From Ophiura sarsii (lineage: Eukaryota; Echinodermata; Ophiuroidea; Amphilepidida; Ophiuridae): a DNA stretch of 64,000 bases. The stretch covers positions 12,400,462 through 12,464,461 of the forward strand of contig CM069448.1 of the NCBI GenBank assembly GCA_035610835.1. Reading direction: 5' to 3'. Below the pieces are notes generated by a model. That model was given only the letters and a program-made list of their open reading frames with translations, had not been told where the DNA came from and did not search any database. The position numbers and the translations under genes are program-made. Every line of letters starts with the position of its first letter. Position 1 is the stretch's first letter. This document shows positions 46,066 through 57,085 of the stretch, in pieces.

Positions 46066-47428
46066 CGAGGGGCATTCAATAAATACCCGCAACCATTGTT
46101 GTTCTCCACACCTGAGTGATTCTGTGAAATCTAAGTGGGTACATTATAAAGTATGAACCTTAATCTATCATTTAACACAATCTGGATTTACTGAATATTC
46201 ATAATTACGTAATAGCATTAGCATAAAATAACCCATATTTGGACATTGAAAAACATGCCACTTTGGCAGGAATTTTGAATTTGCTTGATAGCGCGTGTAT
46301 TGAAATGAGCAGAACTTTGTTCCGGATTAGTGTGCAAGTCTAACATTTTGCATCAGGAAACCAGAGACCATGTTCAACGAGGTCCTAAACGGAGCTCGGA
46401 GAGGTTCTCTCAACGACAACTTTTGGAAATACACTGCATCTTATCTTGGTCAACATTAGGCTTTGACAGTGAGCCCCAAAATGCCGAAAATCCAAAGAAA
46501 TGAAAATGATAGTTATAGCAAACAATTGGGATTTCCTAAAATACCACAGCAAATGCAGGATTCGTTATTGTATAGATGACAGGGTATCAATAAATACATC
46601 GAGAATGGTTGAACTTGGAATAAAAATCTGCGCATGCGTAGAACGCACGGTGGTCAGAAAGCGCTCATAATGAGTAGAAATGTTAAACAATCACTGCAAC
46701 CAACGTAAAAGTTACAGATAAGGAATTGAATTTAAGAAAACAAGAACTGTGGTGAACTTCAATACATATACAAAGTTCAAAAATGTAAACATCTATTTGA
46801 AAATACAATTCAATTTAATGTTATGGTCAGTATAGTGAATTTACTCAAATTGGGTAAAAAGAGCTTCATTGTATAAAAAATTTCTCTGCAGAAAACGGTT
46901 TCAGATATTGTCTTTGTAATCTCCCATTTAAATCTATGACATGTAACAATGAGGAACAAGAGGTTTAAGACAAATCTTGCGGTTGGATACCTTGACCTTG
47001 ACTGTTTATTCATTAAAGAATTTCTTTTAAGCTATGACAAAAAGATGACGTTTTATTGTTACATAATAAGTGTTTTTTCTCCATAATTTGCATCTGAAAA
47101 TAAGTAATGTTGAGCACATAGTACTGGTCTATCACTGTTTCAAACGGCAACTTATTCCATGCATCGGTTCTTGAGATATTTTGAAAAAAGTAACTGTGCA
47201 TCAAATTGCTTGCAAATATTCTCCGCCCTGATCAGCTATTTTTCATGCAGTGTCCAGAGAGTATTGATTTTACGCATGTGCCATTACGTAATCCCACAAA
47301 CGATATTGTTCATTCATGCATGCGAGGAAAGATAAAGACCCATTTAAAATTACCCTAATTCTAGTTGGCATACGTCGCGCATGAGTGGAGAAAAACAATG
47401 GTTGCAGGTATTTATTGAACGCCCCTCG
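46066..47428. mobile_element. Mariner-like element, 1.36 kb, non-coding
   Basis: Ends CGAGGGGCATTCAATAAATA and its complement (about 45 bp, few mismatches) are flanked by TA at 46064-46065 and 47429-47430. The length matches a complete mariner, but neither strand has a transposase frame: the longest frames are about 65 codons without the DDE/D context. A decayed or non-autonomous copy. Confidence 0.8.
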
Positions 47429-47430
47429 TA

Positions 47431-47505
47431 TCTATTGACGTTTTGCCTTGTCGATCAAAGGCAACATTAAGATATTAAGGGTATTAAACTTCCACTTCGA
47501 AATTA
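47431..47505 (+). pseudogene. LINE reverse transcriptase fragment, right part
   Basis: Continues the frame interrupted at 46065. After one in-frame stop it includes DIKGIKL, a motif found shortly after the VRQGCPL block in L1-like reverse transcriptases. Nearby, at 47531, ACAAGGGTCATTCAATAAG looks like the end of another mariner-type element without a visible partner. Confidence 0.45.
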
Positions 47506-48430
47506 TTGTAAAAATGAAGTACGTATATCTACAAGGGTCATTCAATAAGTTCTACCTCCTACCTCATAACTTTGCTATTATACAAGCCAGTCGTATGAAA
47601 TATTCCACAATTGAAGCTTTGAATCTCAGCTACAAAATCATAGTAAATTGGTCTAAATACTTATTGTACTTTTCTGGATATGTCGTTAAAACCAAACTTC
47701 CATTTAGTGCGACGGAAACGGGTAAAAACAGCCAAATGTCTCCTAAGTGTTATTCATTGGGCCAATTCTAAGAGACAAAATGTACCTATCGGTCAATTAA
47801 AATCGTTCTAAGTTGCAAATATCTCTTGAACAGACTTTAAACAATACAAGTGGCTGATTTCTTGGCGGAAAATGCCATATAATTAGCCAAAACCAGATCA
47901 GGACAGCCATCAATTTTAACCCTACCCTAGAGAACCGCTGCTAAAGTCATTATTTGCTTTTCATAGGAACTAAGAGATCTTCATTATACAGGACTAAATG
48001 GATATATTTCAAGTCTCTCGAAGATGTATTTTTCTATCACTGACTACCTGATTAACTATTCTAAATGTTGCTAAGGAAAACTAATAAAGTTACTATCATG
48101 TTAAGATATAACATTCGAGGCATCACTGTGGCTTGACTTGTAACAACGAACATTTGACTGAATATGCAACCATGTACAATTATATGGTACCAAAGTATGT
48201 ATTCTTGAAGTGAAATGCGATTAAGTTTGAAAAGCACAGTGAAAATGTGAGTGTAAAGACTCACAGCTAATCAGCAAAAGACGTTTAATCTTAATCACAG
48301 CTAAAACACCCTTTATACCGCAATCACTCTAGACCGATTCATCCAGATACCTAGATGGCTGGTTCAGATAGCACACCGTTATGACAGTTATCACACACAA
48401 ATCAATGAAATCCCATAGAAAACCATTTCT

Positions 48431-48962
48431 AGTGCCACTTTGCTGTTGTGTTAAGCGCGAACATTGAAATCGCCATAACTTTAAAAGTATCCATTCGATT
48501 TTTCTTTGAATGAGGTATCAAACTTCTGAGACGAAATTGGCTCATATAATGTATATGGTCATGTGTTTTAAGCTCGCCTCCTTTCGCGTTACACACGGAT
48601 TTTGGCTTTCGCGCCATGATTTTAACTTATTTTAACATTTATATTTGCTTGTATACCCCCTGAGGTAGTAAAAGTATACATTTCCTGAAGGGAAATTGCA
48701 TGAGGAAACCAAATATGCCCTTGAAATTATAGTACGACCAAGGACTAAAATGGTATGATTCACAATTTTCGGGAAATATCAGAGTTTTTTAATTTTTAAT
48801 TTGAGATCCATATATTTTTTCAATGATTTCCTATACCTATAGTGCAGCTTTGCTGTTGCTATGCGCGGTCATTGAAATCGCCATAACTTTAAAAGTATCC
48901 ATTCGATTTTGTTGAATGAGGCATCAAACTGCGGAGAAGGAATTTGATCATTTAACGTATAT
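48431..48962. repeat. Direct repeat of about 130 bp
   Basis: The block GCTTTGCTGTTG through TCGCCATAACTTTAAAAG to TATCCATTCGATTTT occurs at 48431-48560 and again at 48841-48962, with about 85 percent identity. The function is unknown. Confidence 0.6.
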
Positions 48963-51393
48963 CTCAGATTTTTGGTACCGATTATATATTTTGAATTAGC
49001 CAACCTCAAAGCACCTTGTCTGGGACTGTATGTGCTAGGTGTACATCTATTTGAATGGTTATATTTTGATTCAAATTAACAACAATATTTAAACTATAAC
49101 TCCTGTATTGCGAATGTTAAATGTTTGTATTTATTATAAGAATGTATAATATGCTGTAAAGAAAGGGAGGGGGAAAAAGAAGAAGGAAAAAAAGAGAAAA
49201 GAAATTAAAGTAAAAAAAAGATTAACAATATTGAAAACTAGCAAACGATTCAGTTTATAAATTATAAATTTAAAAAGAGAATTTAAAAAAGTGATAGAAA
49301 GAAAGAAGTAGAAGAAGTTGTGCCTCTTTTGAATATATGAAGATTATTACAATAATAGATGTTTTGAATGAACAATCTTTAAAAAAACATGTATGTTATG
49401 CTGTGTGATTTGATTATGTGATGCAAACATTGATTAATTTCTGAACTCGTGAATATAAATGTAATGTAATAACGTATGCAAAATGTGTAAATGATGAATG
49501 AAAATAAATTTGAAAGAAAAAATACGTAGAAAAGGTAATTATTACTCACTATATGGCTATCGGATAGTTTGAAAAGCTTAACGATCCATTCCATTACTGG
49601 GGTGATCAGAAAATGCCAAAACTAACCACCGAGTTGTTTTTTTAGTTTTTTAAAACCCACAAAATGGCAAGCTATTACTCATTGGAAATAGATTCTTATT
49701 TTTTGTAATAAAAAAATGGAGTATTTTTTAGGTCTTATCGTTTAAATATTGTTCTGCAAATAATTCATATTCATATTCATTCTTAATTTTATTATGCTTT
49801 GTCTTAAGGGCTACACATTTTGAATTTAATGTTGAAAATGCAATTTTTGGGTTATATAACTTCAAGAGTTCTGATAACAATGTCTTCAATTATGTGAGCG
49901 CAATATCTAAACTATGGATCTAAATTCAGATATGGTAACCACCCAAATATTTTTCTTTGAATCCGAAATAAGGATGCGTAAGGTGATTTAATATTGTCAC
50001 CGGAATTTGTCAACCATTTACCGTTACCATGGTATCCACCCGAAACATAAGAATATTTAATAGCTCGTAGTTAATAGCTTTTGATATTGGTGCATGATTA
50101 TAAATGTTCAAGGACGTGGTGAATTTCTTTTTCAATGTCAGTGATTTGTTATATTATACGATTTTCGTATAAAATGTCGATATTTGTTAAGAAAGATATA
50201 ATACATGTAAGAATGTTACTAAATTAAATGCTTACGTGATGATTTTTGATGTAACAATAACACTATGCATACATTATGTATGGATGACAATAAACATAAA
50301 AGCCCAAAGATTAAAATAAATAATAGGAGATAAGTGTAAGTGAACAATGTTTTTGCAATGAGTGAAAATATGATAATACCCAAAGTTGATGGAATACAAT
50401 AAAGAAAAAAAATCTCAAGATTTCATTTGATATCAAGAAGTTGATTGGTCCCTAATCACACTTAGTTGGGATTCTTTTTAGAGTGTACTCAAAACAAATA
50501 TCAGGATATTTCACGTGTTAACACATAGTTTTGTAAATCATTTTTTCTCTTGTTTAAAATCAATGTATGCTAAAGACTTTTTTATTTTGATGCCTAAACA
50601 CCAAGGTATTACACAATAGAGTGGTGATGGATGGTATATTCACTGGGAATGTTAGTACCTTTCACTACTATTTTCTAGAAACACTATATTGCCACATTTT
50701 GTGAATTTCTACAGAAAAAACTACATGTTCAATTTGTACAAACAATGTGTTATATAAAAGGTAATTAAATCTAGAAAATTCTCTCGTGAGTTTTCCCAAT
50801 TAAGTGTTTCTAGACTTTTTTACAGCCTTTTGAAAATTTCCCTAAAATCAAAATTGAAAAAAGAAAAAAAAATCAAAAACTAAACACTATATTTGCAAAA
50901 AACTCACGAGAGAATTTAGGTAATATGCTTATGAATTTATTCCTAAAGTTTCATGGCCATAGCACTTTACCTTTAGTCTATAGAAATTCCAGAAGGTGAA
51001 AATTTTGGGAATTTTCAAAAAGTAAAGAAAAACATAAGAAATTTCAAAATGATCCAAAAGTCCTGAAATAGGTAGAGGAAAGACTTATCTTTACTGTGGT
51101 CTCAGTATAAAGAGTATAGATGTAATTGATTTGGTATTACAGCAGTTTTTCTGTAGTGGTGTAGGAGCCGAGTTAGCTACCTTAAAGAGCACTCTTCTAC
51201 TTTATACGATGAATTACACCACAGTACTGTTGTTTACAATGAACTATGGAGGCTTTAACCCTCCTTATGGCCGATTTAAAAATTAGCCTATTCAAAGAAA
51301 TACTAAGATTGAATATCTGTGGAAACAGTCGGGCGGTTCTCGGGTTGATAGCAGATCTCGGATTGGGCTTAGTTCCTTGGATCATAAATAAAA
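48963..51393. other. AT-rich gene-free stretch
   Basis: No credible gene. A purine-rich segment lies at 49160-49320. ATTCTCTCGTGAGTTTT at 50777 recurs inverted as AAAACTCACGAGAGAAT at about 50899 and could form a hairpin. Confidence 0.4.
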
Positions 51394-51717
51394 GGTTAGT
51401 TTTTATATAGCGCTTTATCAAATTAAGTATCATCAAAGCGCTTTACATTTATTCCGCTGCTCAGATAGGATACATCAGAATCAGTTCGCTTCACTTAGGT
51501 TATTGCTGCTTATCTTACAAATTCTGATAATTGCTCGTATTCCTATCAGACACTTAGATTGTGATTATCCCCAAACAGCTACCAATTTCACACCTGGGTG
51601 GAGAGAAATAATTGCGGTAAAGTGCCTTACTCAAGAACACAACATGTTGACCACAACGGGACTCGAACCTACAACCTTTGGTTTATGAAAACAGTGCTCT
51701 ATCCGCTGCGCCACACA
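51394..51717 (-). mobile_element. tRNA-headed SINE with LINE-like tail
   Basis: On the minus strand the head has an A box (TGGCGCAGCGGATAGAGC) and B box (GGTTCGAGTCCC). A conserved middle (TTGAGTAAGGCACTTTACC, CACCCAGGTGT) follows. The tail ends in AAAGCGCTTTGATG and AAGCGCTATATAAAAACTA. The head does not form a proper acceptor stem, so it is not a tRNA gene. Confidence 0.75.
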
Positions 51718-52314
51718 TGCTCGGGATCAGATAGGGTAGTTCTATGGTAGTATTACAGAAGCTCCTAATTCCCATTTGGGTTGAGTCCTGATTGTGCGAA
51801 GGAAAACCTAATCAGTAATTGGAGATGGAAATAATATATATTTGACAATGTAACGACGAATATTTCTACAATGAGGATACGAATAATGGGACCAAATATC
51901 ATTTCCTATTACAAAAATTGATACGATAACCAAAAAAACAGAACTTCCACAGACACGTTCTATTTTAATGGATTTTAGATAAAGAAAAATAAGTATGAGT
52001 TCCGTTCTCGTAGACATGCATCTATTGTGGACACCGGTGAATAAACACATTATTGATCAAATATCACGCACGAAACCATATACTATTTATTGTAACCATG
52101 GTTATGCCTTGACCACAACATGTTGAATTTAATATCGTCTTGTTATTTTCACCGAGACGAATGAACGATATTTTGCTTCGATGAGAAAAAGCAAATTTAC
52201 AAATTATTTGAACGAGTCCATTAGACAGAAGAGTTAATTAAGATTGCAATGCTTATTTATTTCATCATTTAATTTAATGATTTAATCATCCGGACTCGTC
52301 GCTCACGCTTTTAT
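51718..52314. other. Gene-free stretch
   Basis: I see no gene or repeat structure here. Confidence 0.35.
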
Positions 52315-52378
52315 TGTGTGGGGGTGGGTGTGGGATTGGGTGTGGGGTGTGGGTGTGGGGTGTGTGGATGTGGGGATT
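52315..52378. repeat. GGGTGTG-rich simple repeat
   Basis: About 60 bases of GGGTGTGGG and GTGTGGGG words. Such G-rich strands can form quadruplexes. No gene is seen from here to 52977. Confidence 0.6.
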
Positions 52379-52977
52379 GAAAAGAAACACAGTTGTATAT
52401 ATTATACAAATGAGATTAAAAGATAAACAAGGTAAATGAATTTGTTGCAAGAGTGGTACATTTTTCACGAGCATCCTGTGACTATTTGAGAATGAGAGCC
52501 TTGACTAACACATTTGACATGATCATGAAAGGTCACTTGAACTTCCACGTGCAATATAATGATCAATATAATTCAATATGAAATTAGGCCTTGAGTTATA
52601 ATGTAGCTGTTTAAGATTAAATGAATCCATCAAGATGAATGAGTACTCAGTTTTTAAATTCAATATTCTCTAAAACATCCTTCACCTTGCCCTCGCCACA
52701 ATGACCATGCAATTGCAAATATGAAAGTCATCCATATGATCAATAGTATTCATTAGTACGAGTTATAGACGGAATTACAGATTAGAGGCGAAACACAATT
52801 ATTGAAGAAGGTATTTAATTACATTAAATTGGATAGACATGCACTGATTAAAAGTCACGCAAAAACAAGATGATTTGACTTCGATTTCACTAATTGCGGG
52901 GTAGTTTGTTTTTTTCGTAACCATGGTAACATTGAAACTATATCGATATAACGATGTACAGGAAAGCTGTTCTTATG

Positions 52978-54038
52978 CACTGAAAACTTAAACTAGTCAG
53001 ACAAAGGCTGGACTAACTTAAAACTAGTCAAGCAGGTTAGTCCAGTGGTGTAGCCAGAAAGGGGGGGGGGGGGGAGGGTTGGGCGAGGGGGCGACCGCCC
53101 CCCCCCCCCCAATATTGACGTCGTGTCGGTTGAGATTGGCACTGTCGGTTCATTTGACCAGAGAAATCATGGAATTATGATGGTCAAAAGTACACCGATG
53201 AAAAATACGCGCGCATATGTCTTCTAAAAATGCAATATTCTTTGGTACAAGCTTGTTTAGAGCCAAATTGTAGATCAACCGTGCAAAAAAAAGGTGTAAA
53301 GTCGAAAATTTTCGCGCGCTATCGGTTCATTTACATTTCTCGCCTCCCAATATGAATAACCTAGCTACGCCACTACGCCACTGGTTTTAGTCAAGCCTGC
53401 TGGATAGGTTATGGCCGACTTGACTAGCTTAAGGTTAGTCCGGTTCAGCCTGACTAGCTTGATTTGTTCTGCTGGACTAGTCGGTGGCTGGACTAACTTA
53501 TTAGACAAGCTGGCTTAACTAGCTTTAGGTTAGTCAAGCTGGCTTAACTAGCTTTAGGTTAGTCAAGCTGGCTGGTCTAGCTTTAGGTTAGTCAAGGCAC
53601 TGAGTTAAAATATCAATGGCGGCATGCAGATAAGACGTACGTCATCGCCGGTACGGTTTTGCTAGCCAATACGAGTGCTATTTAACAGACAGCAGGGCAA
53701 TAACCCGTGGCGAAACCAAGTTTCGCTATACGCAACGTGAACAATTTGAGTCAGGCGGGATCTACTATATGGTTTGTTAGTCGAGCAAAGCCGGACTAAC
53801 CTTACGTTAGTCAAAATGGACACCATCTGGACTAACTTAAATCTAGTCGAGCGACTAGCCTAAACTAGTCCAACGACTAGCCTAAACTAGTCCAGCTTAG
53901 GGCGGACTAACATCAAGCTAGTCGAGCGACTAACGTAAAGCTAGTCCAGCAATGCTGGACTAGGCTAAAGCTAGTCAAAATGAGTACCATCTGGACTAGT
54001 TTTAAGTTAGTCAGGCTGCCTAATTTAGGTTTTCAGTG
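52978..54038. mobile_element. Element built of TAGTC palindromes
   Basis: Ends CACTGAAAAC and GTTTTCAGTG. The interior holds some twenty short imperfect palindromes of the form GACTA, six to ten bases, TAGTC (for example GACTAGCCTAAACTAGTCCA, twice in succession near 53850-53890). Another inverted-repeat element is nested at 53043-53383. No coding sequence and no clear target duplication. Confidence 0.6.
53043..53383. mobile_element. Nested hAT-like MITE
   Basis: Ends CAGTGGTGTAGCCAG and CTAGCTACGCCACT...CCACTG resemble the common hAT terminus CAGTGGCGTAGC. The flanks GGTTAGTC and GTTTTAGTC are similar but not identical. A G run and a C run lie at 53060-53110. Confidence 0.55.
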
Positions 54039-54521
54039 TGGTCCTTCGACCTTTTTATTACTTCAGCTTTCTTGGTTATGCTTATATTTTACATTCTACT
54101 ACTTGTTGCAGAAAAAACGATAGTTATGTATCATTTTTGTTTGTTTGTTTGTTTGTTTGATTTGGGTTTGTTTTTGTCTACTATTGTCTACGACTAGTCT
54201 GTTTGTTTCTGTTTTAGTTTTAATTCATTCATTTAAACTGTCTTTTATAGTATATGGCAGTTGATATTGTTTGTTTCAAGTTTGTTTGTTTGTTTTTTGT
54301 TTATTTTTAAACGGTCGGTCCGTACGGACATATGCTTGGGGCCTGAAGGGATCAGGCTCAAGCAACATGCTCGGGCCAGGCTTAAAAAGCCTATATAAGC
54401 ATGCAAGCTGAATGAAATGAAAGTTAGAAAAGATGGAAGAAAAGAATGAAGTAAAAAGAGCCACTCCCAACAAATGAAGAGCTTTGTTGCAAAAGGGCTA
54501 TGGTGCATTTTTTTTATAAAT

Positions 54522-54795
54522 GAGTTTGATATAGAAATGTAGGGAAAAATCATATGTTTCAAGGAAACAAAGTCAATTTTTTCAAAAAGACCTACATCTC
54601 ATTGTAAACAGCCATTGAAATTGTTGTTTTGTTGCAGAAGGGCCTGTATCCAGAATTAAATAGGGATACAGGCCCTTTTGCAACAAAACAACAACTTCAA
54701 TGGCTGTTACAATGAGATGTAGGTCTTTTTGAAAAAAATGACTTTATTTCCTTGAAACATATGATTGTGACCTATACATTTCTATATCAAACTCT
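54522..54795. mobile_element. Hairpin element, arms of 130 bp
   Basis: The left arm (54522-54651) and right arm (54664-54795) are near-perfect inverted repeats with a 12-base spacer. The motif TTTTGTTGCAAAAGGGCC recurs outside the arms at 54483 and 54871, suggesting the element is larger. A GTTT microsatellite lies at 54138-54165. Confidence 0.75.
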
Positions 54796-55265
54796 CTCTT
54801 TTTTAAATGATTAAAATAAATGATTTTTTGTGTGTGGTATTTTTTCTCTATGTACAAACAGATGGAGTTTTGTTGCAAAAGGGCCTACATCCAAATTTTC
54901 AAAAAATGTAAACATGATTTTAAAAAAATTGAAAACTATTTCATTTGAAATTTATTTCAATTTCAATTAGTATGTAGTGTACCTCTTCCATATTCCATTC
55001 AGTTTTTCAATTGCTCAACTTGAATATTTAGAAACAGTTTTTTGACTTTTTCTCAATAAGAGCCAAAGTGAATGCAGGCCCTTTTGCAAAAGACCTCTTC
55101 AAATACAGTTTTGCTATGCAGCGATATCTCCTGACGAAGAATGAGCGGATCAGGGTATTGTACACGTTAATTGAAAGAATTTTAATGTAAATCATCATTA
55201 GGTAGGTATGGGATTGGTTATGGATTTTATACAAGATTTGATGCAGTTATAAACCCGTCATTGTA

Positions 55266-55869
55266 AAGGGTTCAACAAAAGAAAGTATACCACTTTATTT
55301 ATGTCATTTTGAGTAACTTTCAATTTGTTTTTGTCCAAACAGGCTAAATAGGCATTTAGATGAATCTTTTAGGCATAATTTGATACCAAATTGTCTCCCT
55401 AACAACAAAGATAAACCATGATTAGCACCATTTAAAGGAAAATATCCCATTTTCAAAAGTCGCATTTCCAATACACAGCACGAGAAGAAAGGGCCAATTG
55501 CTAACACACACATATGCCGTACTTATCCCGTACTGATCACCGCGCATATCGCTCAATGCGCGGGCTAATTCAAATGTAAACTGATGCATGGGTGAAGGAT
55601 TTGAATGTAAAGGAATGTTATGGATGGGTAGAACATGAACAGATTAACCAAATCTTCTCGTGCTTGTGTATTGGAAATGCGACTTTTGAAAATGGGATCT
55701 TTTCCTTTAAATGGTGCTAATCATGGTTTATCTTTGTTGTTAGGGGGCAAATTTGGTATCAAATTATGCCTAAAAGATTCATCTAAATGCCTATCTAGCC
55801 AGTACAACAAATTAAAAATTACTTAAAATGACATAAACAAAGTGGTATACTTTCTTTTGTTGAACCCTT
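55266..55869. mobile_element. Foldback MITE with TA flanks
   Basis: Arms 55266-55487 and 55654-55869 are inverted copies of each other (ends AAGGGTTCAACAAAAGAAAG), flanked by TA on both sides. The two similar reading frames on opposite strands arise from this inversion and are not genes. Probably a Tc1/mariner-family passenger. Confidence 0.78.
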
Positions 55870-56038
55870 TATGTCGGACACGCGCGCGTGGGTACCGAGC
55901 TATTGGGCACATTCGCCCTTTCATGATAGAGCATGCTCGCCAATGGGGATTTACATGATATTAATATTTTGTGTAATTTCAAAATTGTTATTTACCTCCT
56001 GTAGACTATTTGCAATTATAAAAATAGCTATCTGGAAT

Positions 56039-56189
56039 AAGCCTTATCGCGAATAGGTCAAAATCAATTGATTATTGTTTTCTGATGCATTGTGGGAGAG
56101 AAAATGGGGCAAATGTTGTCCCTTTTCTCTCCCACAATGCATCAGAAAAGGATAATCAATTGATTTTTACCTATTCGCAATAAACCTTA
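56039..56189. repeat. Near-perfect 70-bp hairpin
   Basis: 56039-56108 returns inverted at 56119-56189 with only a few mismatches. The spacer is about 10 bases. The central arms read TTTCTGATGCATTGTGGGAG. Borders with duplications were not found. Confidence 0.75.
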
Positions 56190-56569
56190 TGGAGTATTTT
56201 GCCCGACATTTTGAAGATAATGTTTTAAAATGTGGTATTTATTATCATTATAAAATTCAAAACGAGAAGAAAATCACATTGCATAGCAAAATGAGTATAT
56301 CTGTTTGATACATACTACTTTATGAACTCGCCTGTCCTATGGAAAAACCTGGGGGAGGGCAAGTTAACTATTTTGAGACACCTATTTTTATCCTTTACTA
56401 ACATCCCTTTACAGTAAGGTCTGGGTACTGAAATTGTGGTCGTACTCGTATGTAGCCAGATATTAATCTTTCATTTAATGTCAATAGGTCCATATTTTAA
56501 AGATCTTTCCAATCTTTAAAATTGACGTCTCTAGGCCAAAATGGGGCGAGCACTCCCCGCTCTATTCTA

Positions 56570-56820
56570 TACTGTGAATGTTTCATTGGAATCCTGAGAA
56601 TATTCTAGATGATTGCTATGAATATTTCATGGAAGTTCTATGAATATTTTAAAGGAGTATTGCTAATATTTCACTGAAGTTAGTGTCACCATATTCACAG
56701 GAATTATGTGGATAATTTACAGGAATTCTGTGTGACTATTTTACGGGAATTCTGTGAATATTTCATTAGAGTTATGTGAGTATAAAACGGAAGTTTTGCG
56801 AGTATTTGAAAGGACTCGTG
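56570..56820. repeat. Degenerate minisatellite
   Basis: Roughly ten units of about 22-26 bp of the type TATGAATATTTCATGGAAGTT, strongly diverged. Confidence 0.6.
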
Positions 56821-56907
56821 TCGGAACATTTCAATGATTACGTCCCTGGTCGAGAAATAAGTGCAATAGACATGATAGAGGACTCTTTGTTAACAACCAG
56901 TGGTTGG

Positions 56908-56954
56908 TATATATATATATATAACATAACATAACATAACATAACATAACATAA
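56908..56954 (-). repeat. (TTATG)n 3' tail of the LINE
   Basis: On the plus strand a short TA run is followed by ATAAC repeats. On the minus strand it directly follows the LINE 3' end (GTGGCGCTATACAAATGCA). Microsatellite tails of this kind mark the 3' end of CR1/L2-group LINEs. Confidence 0.7.
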
Positions 56955-57085
56955 ATGCATTTGTATAGCGCCACTACATCAAGAACGCAGCGCGTGTGGG
57001 AAAAAAAACACAGAAAAAGCAAACAATGTAAAATACAGTGAAAGCAGTAACACAAAAACCTGAAAACCAATGGCAGAATGACAAA

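Noticed and set aside
46810..47204. Mariner transposase on the minus strand
   Set aside because: The two short frames show no helix-turn-helix or DDE/D spacing and no similarity that I can recognise.
51645..51717. Functional tRNA gene on the minus strand
   Set aside because: There is no complementary acceptor stem; the conserved SINE middle and tail follow the head.
55304..55826. Pair of similar small proteins on opposite strands
   Set aside because: They arise from the two arms of the inverted repeat at 55266-55869.
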